Source: Heterotrichella gracilis (Eukaryota; Sar; Xanthophyceae; Tribonematales; Xanthonemataceae). Taken from it: a stretch of DNA of 64,000 nt. Shown here piece after piece: positions 1-12,600 of this stretch (position 1 is the first letter of the stretch; each line of letters opens with the position of its first letter). Both the position numbers and the translations under genes were made by a program. The DNA lies in assembly GCA_032358255.1 (NCBI GenBank), contig JAULBX010004666.1:1-64000 (forward strand), given 5' to 3'. The notes under the pieces are model-generated. The model saw nothing but the letters and a program-made list of their open reading frames with translations, searched no databases and was not told the origin of the DNA.

Positions 1-68
1 ATACGCCCGCATACGCCGCATACGCCCCGGGGATACGCCCATACGCCAAGGGGAAAAAGCATACGCCG
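1..68. repeat. Short tandem array of an ATACGCC-type unit
   Basis: The left edge of the window carries about eight copies of ATACGCC, some joined by short CG-rich or G-rich spacers. The array probably continues off the left edge. No function is evident. Confidence 0.6.
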
Positions 69-616
69 TGGATACTGCTGCTTTCCTTCGCCCACATCCA
101 CATCCCCCCCAAGGTCAAACTGGTACAATGCATGTACACAATCATCTGGCAGTACTGTACCTAATCTTGTCGCCACCTGTCATGACATGTCACTGGGTTG
201 TACCACAGCCTAATCACTGTGATGGGCAGTACTACGCTGCCCATAAGTCCGTCACAGAAGGCTTCAGACAGCAAACACAGGCGCGCACCTCTGCAAACGT
301 CAATAGGAGATGGCTTCTATGGCTGCCTTCAACCTCTGCAGTTGCTGACTGACCCCAGCTGGTTGTTGTTGCGGTGCTGTTGCAGGGAAAGGCAAACAAC
401 GACAGCTGGATATTCACTCAAACTCAACGGACTTGCTTTGCAATACCCTCCTCTTCGGCTTTCCAACGCTTTATCTGATGCAAACAGTCACGGTTGTCTA
501 GCATCCTGTGCTGCCACAGCCGCTGTAGCCCCCGTTGGGTACTTGGCCTGTTGACCTGGAACTTGGTACACCCTGTCTTGTGTGCTATGCCTTGAGCAAG
601 ATATCGAAGGGTGACG
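69..616. other. Upstream region of the mosaic protease gene
   Basis: This stretch holds no convincing coding exon. Open frames are short and overlap on both strands without domain-like content. It presumably contains the promoter and 5' leader of the gene starting at 617. I see no clear TATA box. Confidence 0.4.
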
Positions 617-3600
617 ATGACAGGGCCTTCCAACGGGCATCAGCTCGCCTGTCGACCTCGGTTGCCATGGGTGGTGCTGATGGTGGTGTGGGTCAATTTG
701 CTGGGCGTGGCTCATAGCCAGGTAGGTGCTGTGCATGTATGGAGAGAACCAAGTGGGCAAGTTCAGTATTTGGGTGCCAGTGGCAGTTATACTGAGAGGT
801 CCCTCACCTGCATATTTATCTTTCTGTATCCTTAAAATGCAATACTGGTTCAGCAACATGATGTCAGCTCCGGAACTTGCATGCATGGAGGAAAGCAGTG
901 TGTGTAACATTCCCCCTCAGCAAGGGGCATATCACTGGTGTGCAACTAGGCTGCTGCAGTGCACTCAGCATGCTGATGCCCTATGCAGGGCTCAAGTGGG
1001 TTCTTTGGTTTGGTGCTTCCAGCAGATGCCAATACCAACACAGCATTCAGGTATGCGGGCACCCCTGCTGGGGACAACGTCAGCTGGAGCGATGCAGTGC
1101 CCGCAGCAGCAACTATCCGAGACCAAAACCAGGTACGGTCAAACACCTCCCCTGGCCAGGAGCTCTCACACTACGACAATGCACTACCATTGGATTCCCC
1201 AGCTGTTCATGAGACCAACCTGTAGGGTTTAGGGTTTAGCCAGTAGCCGTGTGCAGCACACCACCAGCGTACAAAAGCCCCCAACCAGTGACCAGTTAGA
1301 CCAGTAAACGTGTTTTGTGACCGAAATGTGCGTACATTGCCTGTGCAGTGTGGATCCTGCTGGGCAATGGGCACGGTCACTGCAGTGGGGTATCACCTGG
1401 CCATAGCCAGCTCCAATACCAGCGTTCCCCGGCTGAGCGTGCGCCAGGTGAGCTGCACATCTGGGCTGGTAACCAGCAACATAGTGTCTATGTTTTAGTG
1501 TATATGTCCTTTCCAGCTCTTAAACAGGCGGAACCTGCAAACCATACCTGGCACAATTGCAACCTGTCCAGCGCCACCCTTTGCATTTCCTGATGTGATA
1601 GAGATCCCCGCCTTGTCAGAAATTCCAAGCTGCAGCTGTATTTGACTAACATGGTTGCAAAGGTGCTGCACACCGTGCTTTCAAACGAGAGCATCCACCA
1701 CCCTGGTGTCCCTATCACCCCTCCCCAGGTGCTTGACTGCAACCGCCAGTACACCCCTTGCGGTGGTGGCTGGAGCCTGTCCGCCTACACATATGCAGCC
1801 AGTACCGGACTGGTTCTTGAGAGTGCCTATGCCTATGACAGCGCCACAGCAGCCACCTGCAAGCAAGCCACCATCCAGGCGCAGGCGCAGGCGCGGCAGG
1901 TGTACAAGACTGTGGGCTACGAGCGGGTGCCAGCCAACAATGAGACCGCTCTAATGCAGGCTGTGTTCAACCAGCCTGTGGCGGTGACAGTGAAGGCGGA
2001 CTTCAGCGCGTTCAACAACTACCCAAGCAGCGGCTGGCTGTTTGATGGGCCGTGCAGCACCAGGTGAGGGGGTGGGAGGGGATGGAACCCATTTGCACTT
2101 TTGTAGGCTACTCCTATTTGCATGCAGCTGCTGAAAGATACACTGCGATGACTGCTAATCGGGCGCAGCAGAATGCTGCCAATCTGTATCATGCAAGCGC
2201 TTGTAGCACACTTGTCCCTAAACCCTAATCTCTAAACCCTAAGCATGCCAATCCTTCCCCCCCCCGCAGTTTCACGCACGTGGTTGTTGCCGTTGGCTAC
2301 AACATCTTCCCCAATGGTACTGCCTACTGGGTGCTGCAGAACTCATGGGGCAGCGGCTGGGGCCTCGACGGGATGATGCGCTTCAAGATGGGGTCAAACC
2401 TGTGCAGCATTGCGGCGCTGGCATTCTACCCAACAGGACTGTTCCAGCCGGTCCCCGCTGGTGCGCACCGCTGCGCCCTGCAGGGCTGCAATTCATGCAC
2501 GTTGTGATCATGCCACGATCGATGCCATCATGCAGGCTGTCATCAGTGCCATGCTCAGATATAATGCACATGTCATCCGCGTGGAATTGACCATGTGTGA
2601 CTTCACCAAGGCCATGCTCCTGTGCTACTGTGGTAATGCCCCCTACAAGCTTGTTATCAGGTATCCCCCTGTTGCAGCCCCCCAGTCGCCAGCCCTCGCG
2701 ACGCCCGACTACACCGCCCGTTTTGTGTGCCCGCCTGGCGCCTACATCACGCAGTGGACCACATGCGCCGTGTCCTGCCGGGCCACAGCGCCAGGTGGCG
2801 CCTCTTCACTGGTCCGCATCACCAAGAACGTGCTTGCCACTTGCAGCAACACCAACTCCACCTCCACCGCGCTTGACCTCACCAGTGACAGGCCTTTCAC
2901 ATGGTTCCCGCTGGACACTGCTAATGGGGTGCAGCTGCAGTGCGACACAGTGCGCACGCAGTGCGAGAATGCGCCACCAGATGCCACTGGGGACAACCCC
3001 CCTCCCGAGGTGGCATCTGACCCCAATGGGTTCACAGCGCTCCAATCCATTGCAGCGTCGCCATGTGGCGCGTCTGCATGCAGCGGTGGGGAGCAATACC
3101 TGTCACACATGGCGCTGCTTTCCTCCGGGAGCGGTGCCGCTGCGTGCCCTGTGGGTCACAAGGTGGTTGGGTTTGAGGTTGGCGTCATCAACGGGGATCT
3201 GGGCTGGCTGGGGCCCTGGGACCCGGCGCTGTACTGCGACAAACCCTTCTCAGGTGGGCATGCGGGTGGTGGTGGCTGCATGGAACCACATGCATGGTTA
3301 CTTGGGGGCGCATGGAGGATGCGGTGGAATGCGACATACCATTGTTAGGTGGACTTGCGGGTGGTGTTGCGGGTGGTGGTGGCTGCATGGGATTGCACGG
3401 ACGCATGGCGCATTCATCAACGCTCGGTACGGTTTTTGCACATCTCTCTCTTGAGATATTAATGTTGCAGGATGGCAAACAGCGCTCGAACTTGAGAGCG
3501 GTGTCTTTCCCCTCGCTGACACTTTTCCCTTGGCGCATGTGACACTCTTCCTCGCCGCTTCCTGGTTGTGCACTGAGCGCGACAGGCTGCGCAATTAAAT

Positions 3601-6600
3601 TCCTTTGTTATATAAATCATAGTTTTTGTTCTTGTGCAGGTCCCATCATGGAGGGCACCCAGACCCCTGACCTAAACTTCACCGACACCCTGCCTGACCC
3701 TGATCCCGTCAACCTCACCAACGTGGGCGGGGTGTGCGGGTTCAGGCGGGCGTGCAGGGGGCGCACAGGCTACAACAACAACGCAGGCAGCGGGGGCTTC
3801 TTCCCATACGCAAGTGTGGTTGTACCCAGCAGCAAGGATTATTCAGCCTTCCTTCCAGCGCCTGTGCGCAACCAAGAATCGGTGAGCAAGAGTGTTACCG
3901 TGCAGAATGTTTCGCCTGTGGCACATGTGTGCTGGCATGGCAATACAAGCTCTGCTCCTATCTACCTATATGTTAAGTCTTCACAAGTGGTTGCACGCTT
4001 TGCAGTCTGGTGTGAAGGGCGCCTAGATGCACTGTGTTCCCGTGTACATAACGAGGCACTGGCTTCCCTGGCCACAATGTACCAGGTTGAGGCACTCCCT
4101 TGGCTTGCAGTGCGGAGCATGCTGGGCGTTTGCTACCGTTGCAGCGGTAGAGGCGCAGCTGTACATGTCACGCAAGGACCTGCCACGCACCCCACTCTCG
4201 GTGCAGCAGCTGCTGGACTGCGCAGGCACAAGCGTCACTGCGGCAGACAAGTGAGAACCTGAGCCCCAAACACCTGAACCCTGAGTTGCCCATGGGCGCA
4301 ATTTATAACTCTGCACCATAATTCCAATTATGCTTAAAGCCTGTACCCTGAGCATCACTGCATTAGATATAGGTAGTCTCCGCGCACACATGCCTTTTGG
4401 CAACCCCGATGCGGCACCCAAGAATATGCCTGCCTGGCTTGCCTAACCCTTGTTGGGTGTCGCAGAATGTGCTGTAAGCTGTTGCTCGTCGTGGAAGCCC
4501 TCCTTGTGGTGTTAGGGATTGTGACTGTGATTGTGGAATTGTTTGCACCATGCCCTATGGTCCCAGCTGCGAGGGCGCCTTCCCGCTTGACTTCCAGGTT
4601 TACAAGATCGCGACTGTGATGCTGGTGATGATTGTGATTTTCACAGTACTCATGAATGTAATTGTACTGCGCCCATGGCCCCAGGTGCGCTGGCGGCTAT
4701 CCACTTGACGCCATGACCTACATGATGGCCAACGGGGTGGCGCTGGACTCGGATTACCCTTACCTAGGGTCTGGCAGCAGCGGCTGCCGTACTGACCTGC
4801 AAGCAGTGGCCCGCCAGGTCCAGATGCAGTCAGTAATCACGGTGCCAACAGGAGAGGACAACCTGGCCAAGGTAGGGGGTCTGAGCGTTGTGCAGTACTT
4901 TGGTGGTTGTCCTGCGGCTCTCTCAAGGCAAACAAAGCTGCCTGGCATATCCACCACTCCACACATAGCTGCTTGCCGCAATCTGTGTGAGTGCTCATAT
5001 TGCTACATCAGAACAAACACTTGCGGAAAATAAAAAATACAAATGCACCCTCCCTGATCCCTACAGGCATTTATCGGCGGTGGCCCAGTGGTCATTGTGC
5101 TGCGCCTCAACCTGAGCGACCCCGACCTCCAGGAGTATGGCGGGGGACTGTACAACGGCTCATGCGATGGGGACTTCACCCATGCACTGCTGTTGACGGG
5201 CATGAGCGCCGCCACCTGGACCGCGCGCAACTCGTGGGGCCCTGACTGGGGCACAGGCGGCTACATCCAGCTGCCCAGGGGGGTCAACTTCTGCGGCATG
5301 GCGGAGCAAGCCTTCCTGCCAGGTGGGGGGACCGCATGGGGCATGTACGGTGCATCATGGGGCTTTAAAAGGAATATGCTTGTGAATGACATAATGGGCT
5401 GGCAAACTCCAGAGTCATGGAAGGTAGCCTGCAGGTGGGTGGCTTGTGCGCGGTGATTAAAATGGCATTAGCGTTGTAATTGGTTGCCATCTTTGGAATG
5501 GCGGAGCAGGCCTTCTAGGCCTTCTTGCAGCTAAGTGGGTGATGGAGTTGGCCGACGCCTCCTTGGCCCATGCCTCCTCTGCATCACGACTGAAGAATCC
5601 CATTGTGATCACCGATGTAACATAAGATGCCTTGCGCAGGCAGCGGGAGTGTCAACCTTGTGGACCAGACCACCACCCTCACCGCCAGCAAGGTGGGCGT
5701 GCTGTCCAGCGGGGCAACCAGCCAGGTCACCAACCCATGCGCATACTCCAGCGTGTCATGTGATGGCCTGGGCTACGTCACATCGCTGTAAGTTTGTAAT
5801 GGTGTGGGGTGGAAGTGGATGCCGCACGCATTTGAAGGATTTGGGAGTGCATAAAGTGAGCATGCGTCCAATGGCATGGCAAATGGGTGCACTGCTGCAA
5901 CTTGGATCTGCCATGCCTGGTGATCCCGAACACCACTCTGCATGGTGCATGTGGGTCAGTAACAGTCTGGTGGACAATGTTGGGCATTTTGCCGACCAAT
6001 GTGACTCCTCACCCCGGCGCATTGCACCATGCCTAGGTTGGAACCTGCGCATCGACTGCTTGAGCTCTAATCCCCTAATCCCCAAATCCTAATCCCTAAA
6101 CCCTAAATCCTAATCCCTAAACCCTCTTGGCAATACTTCCCCAGGGGAACTAGGCTAGACCCATTCTAGATCCCCTGATCAGTTGACTTCCCTCTCCTTC
6201 CCTGCCCTTGTAACCCACTCCTCTTCCTCCCCTTGCACCAGGGACATCTCCTGTTGGGATGGCACCAGCGCCTTCCCCTCATGCGGGGACCAGTTTGACC
6301 TGCTGGCTCTGGCACCATTCACGCGCCTCAAGACCCTCACCATCACCCACGGCTTCACGTACGCAAGCGCAGACCAGGAGGACACGTGGTGTTCAAATGC
6401 TGCCTTCAGGGCACTTGATAGGGTGACGCTCATCAATTTCTATGGTGCGTGCTTGGGGCTTTGAATGTATCACCGGGGACCGGCATGTTGTACCCCAAGG
6501 CTTCGCATGCTTTTGCTATGTGGCTTTTCATGTTCCACCATGTTGTGTGGACCATGTTTTGCCTGTGGCTATCGTGCCTTTGGCTGTGCACCGGCTATTG

Positions 6601-9600
6601 CTTGTATGCTGCGCAGGTTTTGCCTGTCGCTGTGCCCTGGTTTTGCCATGTCCATTTGCGTATACGATAGTAACAACAACCCCTGCCACTGGTGATCCAT
6701 ACCTGATGCCAGATGCATGTCCCACCTGCGCAGGCCCCCTCCCCTGGTGCTGGGGCCCCAAGCTGCGCAACCTGACAATGCTGGTGGACAATAATCTCAA
6801 GCCGCTGCCAATCATATCCTGCACGTGTACGCAAAACCCTACTCCCCATTGAGCTGCCGCTTCATGCTTGGCCCTGCCACCTCCCACCTGCACACACACA
6901 CACTGCAATGTCCCCACAATTCTAACCCCTCCTCCCTAGAAGCCTGGCTGCTGGACCCCGGTTCCGCGCATCCCACCCCCCAGCCCACCCTTCCCGCTGA
7001 CACGCTGCTGTACATTTCTGCCCTCCCCCTCCCCCCCCCATCCCCCTCCCTATTACAACCCAAAGCCTTGCCCGTCTCCACACCCCCTCCACCCCCATCC
7101 CCCATTCGTGCAGACACGCTGCTTGACCCCTCTGGCCTGGAGCGGGTGGGCAACTACCGCACCCTTGACAGGTTCACGGTGCAGGGGGACGTCATCATCA
7201 AGCCATGCCCAGCAACATGCGCATCAGGATGTAAGGCTGCACACGGTTGGGCTTGCCAAATGGGATGTGTGAACCCTAGACGGTGGGACGTGCGCCTGCT
7301 GCCTCGGGCCAATGGTTTAGGATCAAGGGCTGTGGGCCTGCACACTGGGCCACATGGAGTAGGGTTGGCCAAGGGGGTACAGGTCTGGGTACCTTGAACC
7401 GTAACCCCTAAACGTGAGAATCGGCACCTGCATTTTTTGCACGGGTCCCCCATATGGCGTCATTGGTGTGTGGATCATGCAGAGCATGCTGGTGGCAATG
7501 CTGTCTTCATTTTCTGCCTCACTTCAAGATATTAGAGATAACAATACCACCGCAGGTGCTGCCAGCAAGCCAGTGTACCCTATCATGCGCCCACCCCCAT
7601 GGTGGGGCACGCGCACCGGCAGACCAGCCTCCACCACCACCGCCACCACCAACGCCACCTGGCCAAGCTTCCAGGGGCTGAAAGTGCTCAACCTTGGCCA
7701 GCACCCCTACTTAATTGGCGAATTCCCCGTGGCTTGGGCGTTAAGCAGCAGCTTCCCGTCGCTGATAGAAATGTGTGTGGGTAAAACATTAGCATGGTGT
7801 ATTGTGGTGCTCATGGCTGTATTACAAGGGTGGGATGTTGTTCATGTGGTGTTGAATCTGTACTGTTCAGTGACACCACCAGCATCACCCCTGACTGCAG
7901 AGACCCTAAACCCTAGACAAGATTACCACCCTGGAACCCTCAACCCTGGAATTCTTACCCTGCAGGGATCTGACCACCAGCATCACTCCTGGCTGCTGGT
8001 ACAACGCCACCCTGCACTACCCACAGCCCACCTGGCCCGCAATGGGATTCTTTGGAATAGGGCCATCCCCGGTCATGGACATCCCCGCAGAGCAGTGTGG
8101 TGAGTGGGCTGGGTGAAAGTTTGAAGCATATGCACGGATGTAACAGCGGTTTGCAGCCAACGCTGAAACCTTTACAAGTGACCTGTGCTCGCAGTGACCT
8201 TGCATGGACTCGGCCACTCGATATAACACAGGCTGTACACAATGCTGGAATGCCATCTGCAGGGGTGCATTTTGGTTACATGACATTTTCAAACATTGTT
8301 CTATAGATCATATAAAAGTATATGAAGTAGTACATAAGTTATGTGAAGTTACATGGTCCATTTGACAACTAAAACTACGCCATGCGCAGGCATTGTCTCC
8401 TCTGTTGACCTTGGATTCCCAGTCACCCTGGCTGGCTGGGCGGCCACCCGCAACACCACAGTGGTGTGCACCCAGCCATACGCAATAGTCAACTGGCAGG
8501 TCACACTGGCATCATGCACACCGCCCTACAACACCTTCTACCAGGTGGTTGCGATACGTGCCACGTGCGCAAACGGGGGGGAGATTGCGTGGGACCCAGG
8601 CTTCCAGGGCTGCGCCAATACGGTACGAGTCATTAATCCCAGTTGAACCCTAATTCATGATCCTTAAACACTTGACAGCAACTTGGCTGCGCCAATGGGG
8701 TACAAAACCCCATCCAAACCCAAAACCCAAAACCCCGTTGGGCGGCAGCTGTGTTGGTGCAGGCTGGGCATGTCGATGTGTGTGAGCATGCCAACTAAAC
8801 CCTAAGACCATAAGGTGTGTAATCCATAGATGCAGCAGCACCCTCAACCTGGTAAACCTAAGGGAATCAAGGGTCCAGGGTTTTGGGTGTGCACAATCCT
8901 CCACGTGGTGCACATTGCCCTCCAACCCTCCACTCCTCGCGCTCCCCAGGTGTCCCAGTTCGTGAGTGTTGGTGGCGACAGCGACAGCAGGCTCAGCGCC
9001 ACGCTGTACCGGCTCACACAGTCAGACGTCATGGCGCAGATAGGCTTCCCAGCGCTGCCCGGGCGTGACTTCACACGCAACATCAGGTAGGAGGCTGGGG
9101 TTCAGGGCTTGAAATTCAATCCTGTCATTGGGGGTGGTACATGTGTCTCTAACCCTTTTCCATACATCCCATGTCAACGATGCAACATCTGGTGCGAGGT
9201 TGGGGGTTGATTGCTTGATTCTAGGCATTGTGGGTGGTGCTTGTGTCTGTAACCCTGTCCATACACCCCTGCTTACAATGCATCCCCCACTCTCATCTCA
9301 GGACTGCTGCGTGCCCCGCTGGAACCCTAGCGGTAGGGTTTGGTGTGGCGCCTGCGCTGGGCACTGGGGTGGTTGGCGCCCAGCTGCTGTCTATCAAGTG
9401 CGCGGCAGCTACCACGGCAGGCAAGGAAACCCTACCAAAACCCTACCACCTGTGACTGGGTCGTGCTCAGAGGGTATATGCTGTTTTGATGGGGATTGCT
9501 GCACACAACTGCAGCAATTTTCCTCCTCTTTAATGTTTTTATTTAAAGTATCACTTTGTTTGTCATTTCGAATGTTTTGTATGTGAAGCATCTGTTTACT

Positions 9601-12600
9601 GCAGCCCATTTGCTGCATGGCAACACTCCCCATGTGCCGTGCTTTTGAGCCTGCGTGTGCCCCCCCGCCCATGCAGGTTTCCTGCGCCCACCTCCCCCGC
9701 CAGTGCCACCAGACACCCCCATGCCCCCACCACCCGCCGCACCACCACCTCCAGAGCCAGCGCTCCCCTTCGTATGGAGTGCGTGCACTACCTACTCCTG
9801 GCTACCCACACTGCAGTGCACCACGCAACCCTAAACCCTAAACACTGCACCCTGCAACCCGAAACCCCACGCACTGCACCCTTAACCCCAAGCCATCACT
9901 GCACCCTGCAACCCTTCAATCTTGTGATTGAGTGCATAGATCCTGCCTGCTCCAAATTGCCCCCTCTCGCCTACCTCGCCTAGTCCCCCATGGTCCCCCC
10001 TCCCCCCCTCCCCCCCTCCCCCTTCACCCCCTTGTCCTTCCACACCCAGTCCCCGCAGTACCCTTGGCTTTCTACGCCTGTGCTGACTGCCACACACACG
10101 TGCCACAACCTCTACTAGTATCAGTATCACTACTTTGCCCCCTCCACTCCCCCACCCTTCCCCACTTGCCCTGTGACCTGCTTCCCCACCTCAATCACCC
10201 ACACTCACCCACGCACCTTGTGCCTCATCCCCACTCCCATTCCCACTTCACCGTTCTCCACCCACAGTCCCTGCAGTACCCCTCGCCTACTACGCCTGCC
10301 CCGACTGCCCAGCCACCGAGCTCCAAACCGTCACCTGCTTTGATGGCCTGGTCATGTCAGCGCTGCTCATTTCGGCATCAGCAAGTTCCAATTATGGGTT
10401 CCCGTACCAGGAGGCCACACCCTCTGTTAGGGTCGGCAACCTGGGTGTGCAGTGCGATGACCCCAATGGCTTTGGGAGCTCAAGGCAGGCGCTGATGCCT
10501 GCAGTGGGTAGGTGGCGGGTGGTGGGTGTGATGGATGATTGGGTGTGGGGGGGGAAATGTGGTTGGTGGTGGGGAGGTGGGGTGTGGGGGCAATGTGGGG
10601 AGGTTGTGTAGGGTGTGGGGGAATCTATGCGTAGGCAACCTGGGCGTGCAATATGACGACCCCAATGGCTTTGGGAGCTCGAGGGAGGCGCTGGTGCCTG
10701 CAGTGGGTAGGTGGCTGGATGGGGTCAGGTGCGGGAGGGAGTGTGGTGGATGATGGTGGTCACATGGGTGGGCATGTTTGCCTTGTGCATTGCACCCTGC
10801 AAAGCAGTGTCAAATGAGTTGCACCAAAGCGCCCACCCGCCACAAAACCACAGGGTCCTATTTCTACCGTTGCACCAAAGCATCCACCAGCCACAAAAAC
10901 TACAGGGCGCTAGTTCTGCAATGAACAATACAACACTGCGTGGCACCCTGCAACCTCCTCCCCTCCTCACCCCTTCACCACCCCACACCCCGCGCACCGC
11001 AGACTCCTCTGGCCAGCCAGACCCCTTCGACTCGAATGCCCTCGATGTGCGGCCCCCGCCAGGCCAGATGTTCTTCAACACATTCACATACCTGCGCTCA
11101 TCCCCATACCCCGGATTGGAGGGATTCATGGGGGCCTACACGCATCCCGGGGAGCAGCTGACCACCTTCAAGTGTCCCGAAGGGATGTGGGGTACCGGCG
11201 TGCGCGCCAGGGGGGTGGATTACCATGGGAACAATATAATGGACAGCTTCCAGGTCCAGTGCACGATGCAGGGGGAATGTGAGTGCCGAGGGGGGGTGGG
11301 CGGGATGGTGTGGGGGGCGGAGGGAAGGGTAGGGCTGGATGTGCATGGGTGGCCAAGTGTAGGCAAGGCCATGGGATTTGTTGCCTGTCTGACTCCTTCA
11401 GAAGGTGTTGTCAGCATCTGTATCAGCAACTACTATTTGGTGGCGTACCCACACCCCCATCAACGCACAGATGCCACCATTTCCGGTTGCCAGCAGAATT
11501 GACCATTTTCGCCCCTGCCCCTTGGTGACTCCCCTCCCCTTGTGTCCCCCAGTCTTCTCCCCATGTACCTACGGCTACACATGGTATCCTGAGGAAGAGG
11601 CATGCCATCCGGAGGACTATGAAGCAGGTGAGACACACGCCCACACTACACCACATCAGTTTCATGGTCTGCGTATATGTCCTGCACCTAGGCATTCCTG
11701 TCACCTTATATGACCTGCACGCCTGGTTCTGCATCCCTGGGGAGCAATGCATGGTTCCCTCAGTTTTGACCCCACATCACCACCACCACCACCCGGCCCT
11801 CCTCCCCACTGCCACGCAGCCCCGCCACAGCCACCCTCGCCCATGCCCCCACCAGCCCCCCCCCTCCCGCCTGTCCCGCCCCCCTCTCCCGTCCCCCCGC
11901 CCGCGCCCCCTCGCCCACCCCCCGCGCCCCCACTTGGCTGCACCGACATGGATCCCGGCACCGAATTTTCCCCCTTGGCAGACTTCAAGGTGTGGCCGCT
12001 GGAGTGGGATGCCAGCGCCTTTGACTGCTGCAGGTGGGGACAGGAAGACAAATTAATTTAAAAATATGCCTGGTTCTGTAATGCCAGGCCCTGTACCCCT
12101 GGGGTCTTGTACCTGCACCCCCTGTCAGTAACTCCATGCGGCCAAGGGTAATAAGATAATAAAAGTACTACATTGGTTTTGCTCTGTATGCACCCACATG
12201 GGTGTCCATGTACTGCAGCTGTGCGCCGCAGATTGGCATGCGGACTAGTGGCACAATGTGCACCCACTGGCAAAGGGGGGGTGGTGGCAACAGGACGTGT
12301 ATCTACCAATTTGTCATTGCGTCTGCACAAGCGTGCGCTGTGTCCTGGCAACCATCGTTGTTCCGCACCTATGGACTCATCCGTCCCCTCCCTTCCCGCA
12401 GGCTGTGTGGCACCACCCCTGGCTGCCGCAACTGGATGTTCCTTGGATCCGATGACGACCTCAACCCTGCGCAGTGCATCTCGCTGCATGGGGCGGACCC
12501 TGGTGCCAAGGTGGCATCAGGCAATGGGCTGAGCGTGACTGGGTCCATCACAGGTGGGGACATATGGGACACATCCTGTGGCATGACACCTGGCGGGCAG

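Noticed and set aside
1222-1240. Interstitial TTTAGGG as a true chromosome end
   Set aside because: The arrays are only one to four units long and lie inside genes, so they are filler or relics and not telomeres.
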